Origin: Sebastes aleutianus
Lineage: Eukaryota > Chordata > Actinopteri > Perciformes > Sebastidae
DNA: 64,000 bases
Reading direction: 5' to 3'
Assembly: GCA_916700875.1 (NCBI GenBank)
Contig: CAKAKS010000032.1
Span: forward strand, 8,433,001-8,497,000
Shown piece after piece: positions 1 through 11,965 of the stretch (its first letter is position 1; each line of letters starts with the position of its first letter). The notes beneath the pieces were generated by a model. That model was not told where the DNA came from and searched no databases. It saw nothing but the letters and a program-made list of their open reading frames with translations. A program made the position numbers and the translations under genes.

Positions 1-229
1 ATTTAACTGACATATCTGTAAAACTGAGTTTTTTCCACAAAGATTCACACAAAAGCACCACTTTAAATATTGTGTTTAATAGAGATGTCCTCATAAGTTA
101 GTTGTAAATAAGTCATTCAGCATGAAAAAACGAAAACATTAAACACGACTAATCGACTAAATACATCTTAGTTGACTAAGACTAAAGTGACCAATTATTT
201 GACTAATCGACAAAGAGGAGGCAGCACTA
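1..229 (+). mobile_element. hAT-like MITE, left end cut by window
   Basis: The sequence matches the complete element at 62859-63073 almost base for base through the core that includes the shared run AAGTCATTCAGCATGAAAAA. It ends in GCAGCACTA, the right terminal repeat. It carries several copies of the motif ACTAATCGACTAAA and about 60 bp before the right end that the other copy lacks. The left end lies outside the window, so the target duplication cannot be checked. It is non-coding. Confidence 0.7.
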
Positions 230-423
230 GTTTAAACCAACAGATGTCACTGGTGAGCTTTCCAATCATTGTATCTATGTTTCCAACCAAGTCGCCCAAC
301 TGTAACTGTAGTTGAAAAAAAAACATCTTAAAAATGATATAACAATATAAATATAAAAATAAATAAATAATAATAATAATACATTTCCCTGACACTTAGG
401 CCCAACGGGCTTGCAAAACACTG

Positions 424-722
424 GCGGAAACCCTGATGGATGTATGAATGATGTAAGAATGGATAAATTAATGGATTGATGAATGGAAGATTTAGTAATG
501 GATAGATGGATAGATGGATGATGAATTAATGGAAGGGAAGGCTGATGAACGGCCTGATGGATGGATGGATGGATGGATTAATGGCTGGATGGCTGGCTGG
601 CTGGATCGATGGATTAATGGCTGGATGAATGGTATATGGCTGGTTGGATTGATGGCTGGATGGGTGACTATGTCTGGTTGAATTGATGGCTGATATATGA
701 ATGGATTATTGAATGGATAAAC
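424..722. repeat. Degenerate ATGG tetranucleotide array
   Basis: About 300 bp of imperfect tandem GATG/GGAT units with interspersed ATTAATGG and GGCT variants. The purest run is near 556-580. The apparent open frame on the minus strand (IHPSIHPS-type) is only the translation of this satellite. Confidence 0.9.
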
Positions 723-2036
723 ACATCTCTTTGAATACCACAATCAAAAGTAATAGAACAATAATATACTGTATAGTGAATCTGGGCCCTACTGTTCTGT
801 CACATGTAAAGTACTGTAGCATCAATCTGTAGCTCACAGTGGAGCTCAGCAGTCTCTGCACTTTGAATTCTCCCCATCATTATATTCCAGTTCTCTATTT
901 GAGTCTAATTAACCAAATGAATACATTTGACTGTAGAAATTAAATGTTATACTTACAAAGGCACTGCTCTTTCCCGATATGAACTTGTTACCCAATTATA
1001 CCGCAGTCAATTGGATTGGGATTGGAGCCCATCCAAGCAAGACTAAGATACGGAGAATTGAATCCGACCAGTTACTAATACGGGAGCTGACAGACACACA
1101 TTATGGCTCTCAGACACCCATTGCCGTTCTCACACTGTATTTAAAGGTTATGAATTTCAGTGAATTACAGTAAGCCCTCCCAAACTACCCCGCTGAGAAC
1201 CTGCAGCTAGACTAGAAAATACAAGCAGCACTGAGCTGCACAGAATCCTGGGCATCCTGATGAATTGACCCAGTGAATATAGAGCATATAAAGTGTCCTG
1301 TTAGTATGTTTTGTGCTCAGCTGGGGACCCTTGAATCATTGTGCGTTGCCACGCGGAGCTCAACCAGCAGCTCAGGTTTTATGGAGCGTAACAGTTCCGG
1401 TTCAGGAGAGTTGTGCCATTTCTGATCCATTTATATCCAGAAAATTTCCTGGATTACCCAAACACCTTTACACAAGGGTGTCGACAGGTGTAAAATGCAT
1501 GAAAGGTCAGGGTACTGTATAAATTCAAGACCTTGAAAGCAGCAAAATCAAATTGTTAAGTGTTATTTATTCATTGAATATGGATGTATAGGATGTCAAT
1601 GCTGAAATTATATAATTTACGTTTTAGCATTAAAACAGTTAGTCTGTTTTCCCGCATTGCGTTCATAGCTATACTGAACAGGGGTCACAGTATTTTTTTT
1701 CCTGTTAAAAGAAGGATGTTTTGTCTGTACTGTATATGCAATATATTAATTGTTAGCAGCAGCAGTTACAGCCCTACAGTGGATACAAAGGAACAAGACA
1801 AATCATGCAGTAATTGGTTTTGACTGCTCCTCTGCACTGACTAGTCTTTAGTGTGGCAGATCTTTATGTAGGCGGGATGTTTTACTTGACATATTCCTCA
1901 TGCTGTAGCAGTTAAACTGATGGACTATGCATTTATTTCCTTTGACTATCTGCCATGCTAGTAGAGTAGAGGGAAATGTAAAGGTGAAGATTATTTGGGA
2001 TAAGTGAACAGAGGTTATAAGGGGTACACTCGAGGA
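723..2036. other. Unannotated single-copy block
   Basis: AT-rich sequence with no recognised coding exon, terminal repeat or match to other parts of the window. The open frames near 979, 1313 and 1584 show no domain, signal or codon bias that I can recognise. Confidence 0.5.
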
Positions 2037-2507
2037 TTGTCAAAGTTAATGTGATAATAACGTGTTAATGGAACTTTGTTTTAACGCCACTGGTTTCTTT
2101 AACGCATTAACACATTTTTTTATTTGTAGCGGACTTGGATTTAAAACTAGAGCGAAGATTCTGACATCATATGGAGCTAGAAATTAAGGAATCCATTGTT
2201 ACCAACCATGTCAGCTTGTCGCGAAGGAGTCCTAACAACGCTCCAAACTTACTCTAAATTTTGTCGAGGAAAAATTGGCATGGACATTTTCAAAGGGTCC
2301 CTTGACCTCTGACCTCACGATGTGTGAATGAAAATGGGTTCTATAGGTACCTACGAGTCTCCCCTTTACAGACATGCCCACTTTATGATAATCACATGCA
2401 GTTTTGGGGCAAATCATAGTCAAGTCAGCACACTGACACACTGACAGCTGTTGTTGCCTGTTGGGCTTGAGCTTGCTATGCTATGATTTGAGTATATTTT
2501 TTTATGG
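2037..2507 (+). mobile_element. TAGGGCTGTCAA-family MITE, copy A (3' truncated)
   Basis: It begins with TTGTCAAAGTTAATGTGATA, a decayed version of the family start, and continues through the GTTAACG-type palindromes. It keeps the conserved centre CGAGTCTCCCCTTTACAGAC and the CAAGTCAGCACACTGACACA block. It breaks off where other copies go on to AAATGCAGTACCTGTGAGGG. It has no coding capacity and belongs to the family that is complete at 27588-28321. Confidence 0.88.
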
Positions 2508-2667
2508 TAACTTATTTTAAGTTGACTTCAGGCAAAATATCAGTTACAGTATTTGTTGGTGGCACATCCCGTAGTCTTGATCATACTATTTTACATCAGT
2601 ATGATTTCATAATATCCTAAAAATTAAGATTTGTTTGGTGCAATCCGATGTCTAATATCAATTCCAG

Positions 2668-3186
2668 TGGTTCTGAGCCAATGAGGGAGTGCCTTAAACT
2701 TGCATTCTTTCTAAGGGCCAGCAGGGGCGACTCCTCTTTTTACAAAAAGAAGTCTGATTATATAGAAGTCTATGAGAAAATGACCCTACTTCTCACTTGA
2801 TTTATTTCCTCAGTAAACATTGCAAACACGAGTTTATGGTCTCAATCGCTAGTTTCATGTCTTCTTCAATACAGCATGATGTTCATTTTGTAAATTATGG
2901 TCCCAATTAGGGTCAAATAGACCATAAAGCAGGTTAAGTTTTAGGGTGTGGCTACCAAGTGATTTACAGGTTGCTACCACGGTCAGTTCATGAAAGTTAA
3001 TTGGTCTCCTGAAAACATCTTATTCAGAGTTTGGTTGTACGTAGCTCCACCCACTTTTGTCACTTCTGGTTGCAAAAAACCAAGATGGCGCTGGCCAAAA
3101 TGTCGAACTCAAGGTTTCAAAATGGCAGTTTACAGACCAATGGGTGATTTAACGCTGACCATGCCCACTTCTTATATACAGCCTTT
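2668..3186 (+). repeat. Interspersed repeat family R2, copy a
   Basis: It is shared with 52800-53402 (same strand) and 34928-35539 (opposite strand). Landmarks in order are GCCTTAAACTTGCATTCTTT, a GCCAGCAGGGG motif, CATGAAAGTTAATTG, AAACCAAGATGGCG, ACCAATGGGTGA and a terminal CTTCTTATATACAG. Non-coding. The class is unknown to me; no clear terminal inverted repeat is visible. Confidence 0.85.
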
Positions 3187-3803
3187 GTTTAATTTCCATA
3201 TAATTTTGATATATTTTGTAGCACTTGCGTGTACAGTGTTCCCCTTTAAAAAGTAACTAATGAGCATATTTCACCCCCTGTTAGACAATGCTGGCTGAGT
3301 CAGCAAGCACTCAGTAAGGATTCAAATCATGTGTATCTGATTTGTTAAATAAAGACACATATTTAAATGGAATAAACATTTAAATAACATTTTCTTCCTT
3401 TATTGATATTCAATGGAAACAGATTGTGAGATAAAGGCAAACGACACATTTGTTAATTTTGTTGGTTAAATGGGTATTAAAACTCTCTCCAAATAGCATT
3501 GCCATGGTCTTTGAAAGTATTTCTAAAGAGGCTCTCTGAAACCCACTGATAACCCTGACACTGATGTATGCGAAGAGTAAAACAACTGAAGGACACAGCC
3601 ATTTGAATAAGCAGTAGTGGAGTATCTGCAGGTGTGATCAGGTGTGAAATGCAGGTATAAATCTCCTCACCAATTTGTGGCAAAGTGGCTTTTGATATAG
3701 ACCTGCTGATTGAAATTCAGGTCTGGCGGGAGGGTTTTCACTGTTTTTATTTTCTTCCCCCCTTCTTTGTTTCGCGACAATCTCCTCTCATCGCCAGACT
3801 GTC
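3187..3803. other. Unannotated block
   Basis: No gene, repeat or symmetric structure recognised. Confidence 0.5.
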
Positions 3804-4228
3804 CTCATGATATGTGAATGAAAATGGGTTCTATGGGTACCCACGAGTCTCCCCTTTACAGACATGCCCATTTTATGATAATCACAAGCAGTTTGGGGCA
3901 AGTCATAGTCAAGTCAGCACACTGACATACTGACAGCTGTTGTTGTCATGTTGAGTTTGCCATGTTATGATTTGAGCATATTTTTAATGCTAAATGCAGT
4001 ACCTGTGAGGGTTTCTGGACAATATATGCCATTGTTTTGTGTTGTTAATTGATTTCCAATATTAAATATATACATATATTTCATAAAGCAAGCACATTTG
4101 CCCACTCCTATGTTGATAAGAATATTAAATACTTGACAAATAAATAATAATTTGTGATTAATCACGATTAACTATGGACAATCGTTCGATTAATCATGAT
4201 TAAATGTTCTAATTGATTGACAGCACTA
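3804..4228 (+). mobile_element. TAGGGCTGTCAA-family MITE, copy B (5' truncated)
   Basis: It contains the second half of the family: the CCACGAGTCTCCCCTTTACA centre, the CTGACAGCTGTTGTTG block, the GTGAGGGTTTCTGGACAATA block, and the GATTAATC palindromes. It ends TTGACAGCACTA, one base off the family terminus. The first half is missing, so no target duplication can be tested. Confidence 0.88.
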
Positions 4229-4855
4229 ATAATAATATTTGAAATTATGACACATGCACAATACATCACCCATACTGGCATCAAAAATGTAAATATTGTA
4301 ATCCCACCATTGCAATGTCCTTATCTCTTTCTCTCTTTCTTTTCTCCCATGTTTCTTATTTCTGATGGCCTCTTTCATGACCTGTTATTAAAGGCGATAT
4401 CATAAACCAAAGCACGGAACTTGGAGATGGTATTCAGCATTAGAAATTTCTGCTTTTGCCACAATTGTTATATTCGCACAATGTTTGCATTGATGTGTTT
4501 AATGTGAACTGAACTGTTGATTCAAGAGCTTTGAACCAAATTAGCCCTCAATTTTATAGAAAGGGCAAGCAGTGTACTGGCCACAGTGTTGAATATCTTG
4601 CAAGGTCACTTCATATGTATTGAAATACACAATCACTATAGCGAAAGGGCTCATGTTTGAGAAGTTGACAGTGTTTCGTGAAAGATGTGATGTTTGTTGC
4701 AGCAGATCAGACTGAAGAAAAAGAAGAAGTGGCACATTTCCCTGACTCTTGCATACCTACTCCTCGCCTTGGATTTTCTGCCTTTCTCTCCTCTCTGCGT
4801 TCCTTTGTCCTCCTCCATCTTCTTATCTCTTCCCTCGACAGCCCAGATACCTGTT

Positions 4856-4894
<39 letters not shown>

Positions 4895-5487
4895 CACAAA
4901 GTAAGACATCAGCGGCGGTGATTGAAGTCCACGTAGTGGCCGTCTCGCTGCCTGTTCACATTTGTTTGAGACCACTGCTGATTAGCGCTTCAGGGGTTTT
5001 GATGTCAGAGAGGATTCCGATGATTTATCTCCAACTCCCCTGAAAATATGCTTCAAACACACCTGAGGTGATTTAAGGCATTCCTACACACAGACGAGTG
5101 CACCCACGTGCACGGATATGCGCAATCATGAAATCATGTACAGCCCACACAAGTCAGGACAGTTACATGTACAGCATGTTCTCCCATATTGAAACGACAT
5201 CTGAGCTCTGTAAAGCAATGCATCTGTACTAACAGCTCTCAAAGATGTATCCACATTTAGTCAACCTATTCTGTTTTCATTTGAAGGCAGATTGGCAGTT
5301 ATTTAACTTCTGTAACTTCTGATCAAATAAATGTTGGGGATATTTACAGGCTATGTAGCAGGCATTTATAGACTTCGTAGTGTGACAGAAGCAGTAAGCT
5401 AGCCCTATATTACACATTAAAAGAGCATTTAAGTTACAGTTATCCATTTACTATTTAAATACTAAGTGAGAAAAGTGTTTTTCCATC
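4229..5487. other. Unannotated block containing a CA microsatellite
   Basis: Apart from the (CA)n tract at 4858-4898 nothing is recognised. The 121-codon frame at 4678-5043 runs through the CA tract (THTHTH) and is not a credible gene. Confidence 0.5.
4858..4898. repeat. (CA)n microsatellite
   Basis: About 20 CA units with one CG interruption. Confidence 0.95.
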
Positions 5488-5637
5488 ATAGATTGTATAT
5501 AAAAAGTGGACGTAGTCACCATGACGTCACCCATTGGTTTGTGGACTGCGGTGTTGAAGCCTCGAGTTCGGCATTTTGGTCGTCGCCATCTTGGTTTTTT
5601 GCAACTAGAAGTGACACGAGAGGATGGAGCTAAGATT
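5488..5637 (-). repeat. Interspersed repeat family R2, copy b (one end only)
   Basis: Reverse-strand copy of the 3' end of the family seen at 2668-3186: GATTGTATATAAAAAGTGGA, CACCCATTGGTTTGTGGACT, then CGCCATCTTGG and GCAACTAGAAGTGACA. Truncated after about 150 bp. Confidence 0.85.
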
Positions 5638-8629
5638 TTCACATTTTCAATTTGCATGTAAAACACCTGAGTGGAGACTACATTAAAAACAAACAAAAAA
5701 AAAAAGTTTAAATATTGCAAAAAGGTTTTTACGCTTGGCTGAAGTGGAAAAGTTCTATCAGTAAAAATAAATGCAAAAAAGTACAAAGGCAGACAAAAAT
5801 AGCAGAAGACAAAAACATGAGATCTGTGTGGAGCGATGAGGAGGCTGGAACATTCCTCCAATTATTACATGAAACAAACATAAATGCCATATTTACATTG
5901 TGTTTCCACATTCTTTAAGGTTGTTTAAAGTTTGACTGGCTTTTAATTATGCCGTCTTGTTGTGTTCTCTACTTTCCTGCTATGGTTTAACGTCACCCGA
6001 TTGGAGAATCAGCGCTGCCAACTGTTTATCTTGCTGCACCCAACTCCTAATCTTCACAAAACAGTAGAGGATGGTAATGTGCATTAAACCGCATTTTCTT
6101 TTGCCAAATTTCTGGATGGAGACTATTGGCTATAACTCATCTTGCGAAAGATGAAACACAGCAATGGTTGTTTCAACGCTTACAGCGGTTTGTGTCCTTT
6201 CTCCCACCTAACAATCAAATTGGTTTCTTTTAACCATGGAAGTGATCTTTCCCTAGACATACCCAATTAAATTTAGTCGTCTAGACTTAACCATACCAAA
6301 TTCTTCATGGGTAAAATGAGTAGTTTGTCATACCTACACTACAAAACAGTTTGTCTTCGAAAATGCAAAAACAGCTCCAAAAGTTTGGTAGGCACTGACA
6401 CACAAACTTTTTTTTTGTTCTGGATGTGCAGTCTTTTTGTCATTGCTACATATCCGTGTTATGAAGAAAACCTTAAAATGCAGGACTGGGGAGTAAAAGA
6501 GCATCAATCAGTAGCACTCGGTTGGTATATGCACCGCTCCACTACTCCCATTAAGTATTTTTGTAGCATTTTCACACTTTCTCCCTCTGGTAAAAAAAAC
6601 AAATTGCTTCATTTTTGTACTAAAATATGAAAGAAGAAAAGAGAAGATGCAAAAAAAGGAACTGGAAATGAGATGAAAGGACTGGAAATATTAGTGGGCA
6701 CTGGGAGACTTTTGCTTTGATACACATGTTTTTTTGTAATTTAGAAACAAAGGAAAACAATGCTGCAAATTACAACAATGAGCTGGAGGGTGAAACATCT
6801 GCTTTCTGCCCTTCATTGAGCAAAACACCCAGCGTTTCATCTTTAAGATGGTACCTGAGTTTTTCATTTAATGCAACTCAATTTTGGTCCCACTTTTTGG
6901 ATTGCTGTTCTGAATTTAAATTTTTTTTTTATTTTACATTCAGTAATGTTCTGCAGTTTTGGCCTGCCACTGGTTAATGAATATTAAAGAAGAAGCTGAC
7001 AACCTTGGCCGTGGCCAGCAATGAGGTCGCCGAGGTCCAGACCTTGATGATTATGTCCCAAAAAGCCCATTTTCTCTCTGCATCTGAATGAGGTGAAACT
7101 GACATCGATCAATGAGACAGCTATCTGTGGTAGTGAATATGTGCCGGGTGAGGTGACATGAGAGGAAAGAGTGTGCGGCAGTCACTGCGGTGACAGCAGT
7201 GATTTTGCACGCAAAAATTATATTTAGTCACAGCAAAAAGGTCCAGGGTTCGTTACGAACAGCTGATTATAACATGCGCACGGGACACAAACAGCTGTCT
7301 TTTTATTTAACGCCTGTGAATGGGAATGGATTGAATATCATGATATCATCTTTATTGTCATTAAATAGTCATTTTATTGTTGTAATATTACTTGTAATAT
7401 CACTTTTTTTCTCAAAATATTACAACTTTATTCACGAATCAGAGAACAGATTTGTGAGACATGTTTTGAATGAAATCGTATGAGCTATTAAAGTATTAAA
7501 GGGGTTTATAGATTCATTAAAATGAATTCATATATTTCATTATTGAGGCGAACAGGTGCCATATGCACATTTAAAGAGGTTACCTCCCCAAACAAAAGAC
7601 ACAAAGGAGGATGGAAGAGTAAATCATACCTGCATGTGTGTTGACTCAGCAGGGATAACATTAAATGAAAGTAGTTGAGCTACAGGAAATATTTGAAAGC
7701 AATACAGAATGATTGAGAGCTTCACTGTAGCCAATCAATATTATTATATTTTAAATTGTCACCTGGCGCCTGGATATTGTATTTTACTTTACCATCATTT
7801 TGTGAATAAAAATTCACCAGAATGCAGGAAACTAAGTGTCCATTGAAAGAAACATATCTGAACGTCACTAATTTCAACAACTGAATTGACAATTGAAATA
7901 AATGACTTCCTTTGTGGCTGTTATGGGAAAGCAACCTGCACACAGACGGACATCAATATGTAATTAGTTGTGCGACAGTTGGATTCCATTCAATGCTGAA
8001 GGCGCTGCTAAGGGCCAAGAGCAACTGAGACGGTCTGGAAAACCATTTATCCCAAAGCAATATTAGCAGGCGATATTTAGCCCTATCTCACCGTGTGCTC
8101 CGCTTCCTTCAGTTGGCTCAGATGCCTTCATGTTTTTAATGTGTACCGTGCGCCTGAGGCCAAAAGCAACTTTCCACCTGATGATAAGGACGGCTCATGG
8201 CAACCATGTTTGGAGTGGCTTGATTGTGGAGTGCTGAATCCTTCAGTTTGGTTTCTTTGAGATGTTGAGAACGATTGAGCCATTTGAACATAAGTGGCAT
8301 AAAATGACTGCACTAAGATGCCCATCAATCCTATTCCAGAGACAGTCAGTTAAAGCAGAGACAAATCCATTTCAATTTGGGTAAAGTTACACACATTGGA
8401 ATCTGATTTGTTGTGACTTCGAACCAACAATTTTGCCACAAGCTTTTCGCTAACTTTGTTTGTCTGACAGGTTATGGTCACAGTTTTTAACAGTTTTAAA
8501 CACATGGTTATCGTGTAAATTGAAACAAAACAAAACATAAAATGCAACAAAACTACTTGGTTGTAGGTGTAGTAAAAAAGCATCACCCCACCCACCCATC
8601 CACAGTGGATTTTTTTTTCTTGTTATACT
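5638..8629. other. Long unannotated block
   Basis: Three kilobases without a supported gene or repeat. Several frames of 70-110 codons exist on both strands (for example near 6307 and 7190), but none shows a recognisable domain. Confidence 0.45.
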
Positions 8630-9090
8630 CGTTATTATACCAAGTAACTTACATTAACGGTTGCTCGATAAACAATGTCACCTGCTCTACACGTTGCTTG
8701 CTGCACCATGGTACTAGCTGCGACCTTCCGTGGACTATCATTACAAACGTATTTGTGATACGCCAAAGACAAACGTGAACGGTGACAAAATACGTTTCCC
8801 TCCAAACATAATTGAGAATGCAGTTTAGTTGTATGGGAACGTATTTTGTAGGTAACAGGGCTGTTATGCTGCTGAAAAAAAACAAAGTTGTCAAGACTGA
8901 ATTTGAACCAAAACAATACAGTTGAAGGCTGTAAAACCAAAACACTGAGCTGAAAGTCACTAAAATGCTCCATGAAATTTTGGACATGTGATCATTTTCT
9001 GAGCTTGTCATTCCGAGTGACTCCTTTCATATAACATGTAGTCATTTCACCCATCGCTGACATTAAAATACTGACTAGTGCAGCTTTAAA
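8630..9090. repeat. Possible interspersed repeat ending GTGCAGCTTTAAA
   Basis: The stretch ends in ACTGACTAGTGCAGCTTTAA, preceded by AGTCATTTCACCCATCGC. This arrangement resembles the right end of a dispersed fish repeat that I remember. There is only one copy in the window, so the call rests on recall rather than internal comparison, and the left boundary is a guess. Confidence 0.3.
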
Positions 9091-9570
9091 AAAATCTGAA
9101 ACACACAATGCACACTTTAAAAGATGTCCTTCCTACTCTTCTCCTGTGCTCCCTGTCTGTCATCTCTCTGCACTGTAAGAGACCATTATGCATGCTTTAT
9201 ATCCTCCAACTTAATGGGAACAAAGTATTCTTCGCTCACTAATGGTGTTATTCCGTTGAGCATCTGCTTTAAAAGCAATTAAAGCATGCTCTTACAGTAC
9301 AGTATGTCTTCACTTTTTTTTTTTTTTGATGGGCCCCCAGTGAGACAGCCACCTAGCCTGTCACTGTGAGAGAATAAAACTCATCAGTAAAGGTTAACAG
9401 CAAAAGCCGGAGTACAGTATACCCTGCAGACTTTAGCCTCTGCAGCCCTCAGCAGCCACTGTAAAAGTTCCACACAGTCAACATAAATGATTTCAAAGTT
9501 ACTCACCAATCTGTTCTCTCACCAATTTCAATCTCAGGTCTTCTGACAGTTTGAATAAAAAAAATAAACT
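9091..9570. other. Unannotated block
   Basis: No feature recognised apart from a short T tract near 9316. Confidence 0.45.
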
Positions 9571-9578
9571 AAAATTAG

Positions 9579-10460
9579 TAGGGCTGTCAAAGTTAACACA
9601 ATAATAACGCATTAACGCAAATTTGTTTTAACGCCACTAATTTCTTTAACGCAACTAGAAGTGCACTCGGAGAGCGCAGACCTCCGCCAAAGCAGGTTTC
9701 CATGTACGTCGCTGCCCCCCCTCGCCGTTCAGTTTACGCCATCCACATGTGTTTTAGTTTATGTTGAGATCAGCTGTACGTCGCGGAACAGCATAGCGGA
9801 GCATCGTAAAATCACTTCAGTGGAAGTGGTCAGAAACAAAATCAAACTCACCTAAAGCGTCGTCGCAACTCTTTGCAACAGTCACCAAGTGTGCCTTGGT
9901 CGAAGTAAACTGTAATGTCACCTTGTTTGATGAGGGAAAAATGCCGAATAAACAGAACGCGTCATCATTTACGCTGCGAAAGTCTTAAAGCCTGTGGTGT
10001 TAATGCACAGGCTGAGCAGGGTTATTAAAAAAAAGTCCCCGAAGCCGGATCATGATCCGGATCAGCACCAAAATCGAACGGATTGTTCATTGTGCCACAC
10101 TTCACCCCTCCAAAAAATGTCATTCAAATCCATCACGGACTTTTGGAGTTATCCTCCAAATGGACAAACCAACAAACTAACAAACAAACCAACGCCGGTG
10201 AAAACATTACCTCCTTCCTAGGCCTTCGGCCTTGGTGGAGGTAATAACACAACTTGCAATTTTTAGGTTGTTATGGGCTCAGTTTTAAAGCTACAGTGAA
10301 GATACTGGCGTCATATGAAACTAGAAAACCATTGGTTTATATACCAAAATCCATACGAGTCTCCCCTTTACAGACATGCCCACTTAGCCATGCAGTTTGG
10401 GGCAAGTCATAGTCAAGTCAGCCCTCTGACCCAGAATATTTGAATCGATTGACAGCCCTA
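9579..10460 (+). mobile_element. TAGGGCTGTCAA-family MITE, copy C, with nested insertion
   Basis: It starts TAGGGCTGTCAAAGTTAACA and ends ATTGACAGCCCTA. The flanks are AAAATTAG (9571-9578) and AAAATAAG (10461-10468), a 7/8 match. An 8-bp duplication with TAGGG-type ends is the signature of hAT superfamily elements. The body is interrupted at about 9655-10244 by another repeat, and much of the second half has been deleted (ACAGACATGCCCACTTAGCC jumps ahead). No transposase is encoded. Confidence 0.92.
9655..10244 (+). mobile_element. Repeat nested inside MITE copy C
   Basis: About 590 bp splits the host element between TTTCTTTAACGCAA and TAACACAACTTGCAATT, which are contiguous in other copies. 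Near the left end is CAGACCTCCGCCAA and at the right end CTTGGTGGAGGT, which are near-perfect inverse complements. The 3' part contains AAATCCATCACGGAC, AGTTATCCTCC and ACAAACCAACGCCGGTGAAA. These I recognise from a repeat widespread in marine animals, but I cannot name its class. A perfect palindrome CCGGATCATGATCCGG lies near 10044. Any target duplication is only 2-3 bp. Confidence 0.75.
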
Positions 10461-10468
10461 AAAATAAG

Positions 10469-11888
10469 ATACATTTTCCAGGAGAAAATGTGTGGACTAA
10501 CAAATGAAGGAACAATAGAGCAAATCTCAAGATGTTTTTCTTTTGTGTCACCGCTGGGAGATAAATGACAGCTAACACTGTCAGCACAAACATATGCAAG
10601 GAAAATCAGATGATGAGGCACACGGTAACGACTTTATCGAATGTTCCCACCTGACTGACAGACAGTCAGAAGCACGGAGTCGGTGGCACACAGGTGGAAA
10701 CCAAGACGTCTTGTAATCTGTAACCTGAGGGCATGGAGGTGTGTGTGTGTGAGGAGGGAGACCTGATAGATAAAAAAAAAAAAAAAACAGAAAAAAAACA
10801 GATTTATGCTAATGCGTGTCCCATTTTTAGAGGAGTCGAGTGTTCTCGTGTTCAAATTATAATGGGCATGGGAAAGCGGGGGAGCGGCATGCATCTAAAG
10901 CGAGGGATGGTTAAGTGAAGTGCTGTCACAAAGCGAGTAATGTTAGTACACAGATGGGCCTCAACAGTCAGTTAGCAGCCGCCAATTAAATGTAGCCAAT
11001 CAACCATCTGCCAATTAACAGGCTGTCAGGTTTTAAGCAGACATTTTACACCTGCCAATCAACATGCAGGAGTACGGCCGATAGCTGTGGCTAAAGCAGG
11101 GGAACATACACAAAGAAAAAGTCCATGGTCGCCTGTACTGTAGGTATTCCATATCATTTTATGTGTTTCACAGCTGACATGATAGCTTTACATGCATGAT
11201 AGGGCATTCTCAGTAGGTAGTGTATGACGCAATTTGATGGAAAATTAGTTTTTTGAGGGGAATTTGTATGCAGCACCGGTCATCTCATTTCCAAAACTTT
11301 TTTTTTTTACTGCTTGCATCACGTTGATGGACGTCTGTCGGCTCTAGCTGGCTAGCTAACATGGATCATTGGATTCCAGTGAGAAATGGCAGCAGCTGGA
11401 AGTCATAATGCTAACCGTGACTTCACACAGTTAACTGTGAGTGGGTTCCAGCCAGGCAGCTGCACAGGTTAAGAGCACAGACGTCCACCCTCACACAAAT
11501 AGCGTTAGCAGGAAATAAACAAAAAAAAATTAAAATAATTTTATCCTATATGAGCATCCTGCTGTTTTTCTGCCCAATTCAAGCCCCTCAATCTGGATAG
11601 TGATTGCATAACAATGTAAGTATGTAAGCTGTATGACCTTCCTGCTGTTTACAATTAAAATATACCACACGCTACACATGTCTTGTGTTAATGCAACACT
11701 TTAGATGCATGTAGTGTGGCAAAAGGTTCACTGTTAACAGAATTTTTAATACTCATCAGTTGAACAGAAACATGAACAGAAATTATTTTTTTCTGTGAAA
11801 TATTCCGAATGTAACAACGTGATGCATTTTCAATCCAAACCAAACCAAGTCACACACCAAAGCGATAAACGCACGTCAAGCTGATCAC
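10469..11888. other. Unannotated block
   Basis: It contains an A-rich tract at 10772-10798 and nothing else recognised. Confidence 0.45.
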
Positions 11889-11965
11889 TTAAAGGACCAG
11901 TGTGTAACAATTAGGATATGATTTCTTTAGTGTATAATCACCTGCTAATAAGAATCATACTGTAT
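11889..11965 (+). mobile_element. TTAA-type MITE, left-end fragment
   Basis: TTAA followed by AGGACCAGTGTGTAACAATT and, further in, TAGTGTATAATCACCTG. The terminal sequence is the inverse complement of the right end at 26391 (TACACACTGTCCCT then TTAA), so both belong to one family. Similarity is lost after about 75 bp. Confidence 0.7.

Noticed and set aside
424..722. Tandem array as a possible satellite centromere or CRISPR-like locus
   Set aside because: The period is 4 bp and degenerate, an ordinary microsatellite-derived array.
4217..4405. Start of a membrane protein (hydrophobic open frame)
   Set aside because: It begins inside the MITE copy B terminus, and the hydrophobic residues reflect T-rich DNA.
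4678..5043. 121-codon open frame
   Set aside because: It spans the CA microsatellite and has no domain or conserved composition.
10044..10063. Palindrome CCGGATCATGATCCGG as an operator-like site
   Set aside because: It lies within the nested repeat and is part of that family's sequence as I remember it, not a local regulatory site.
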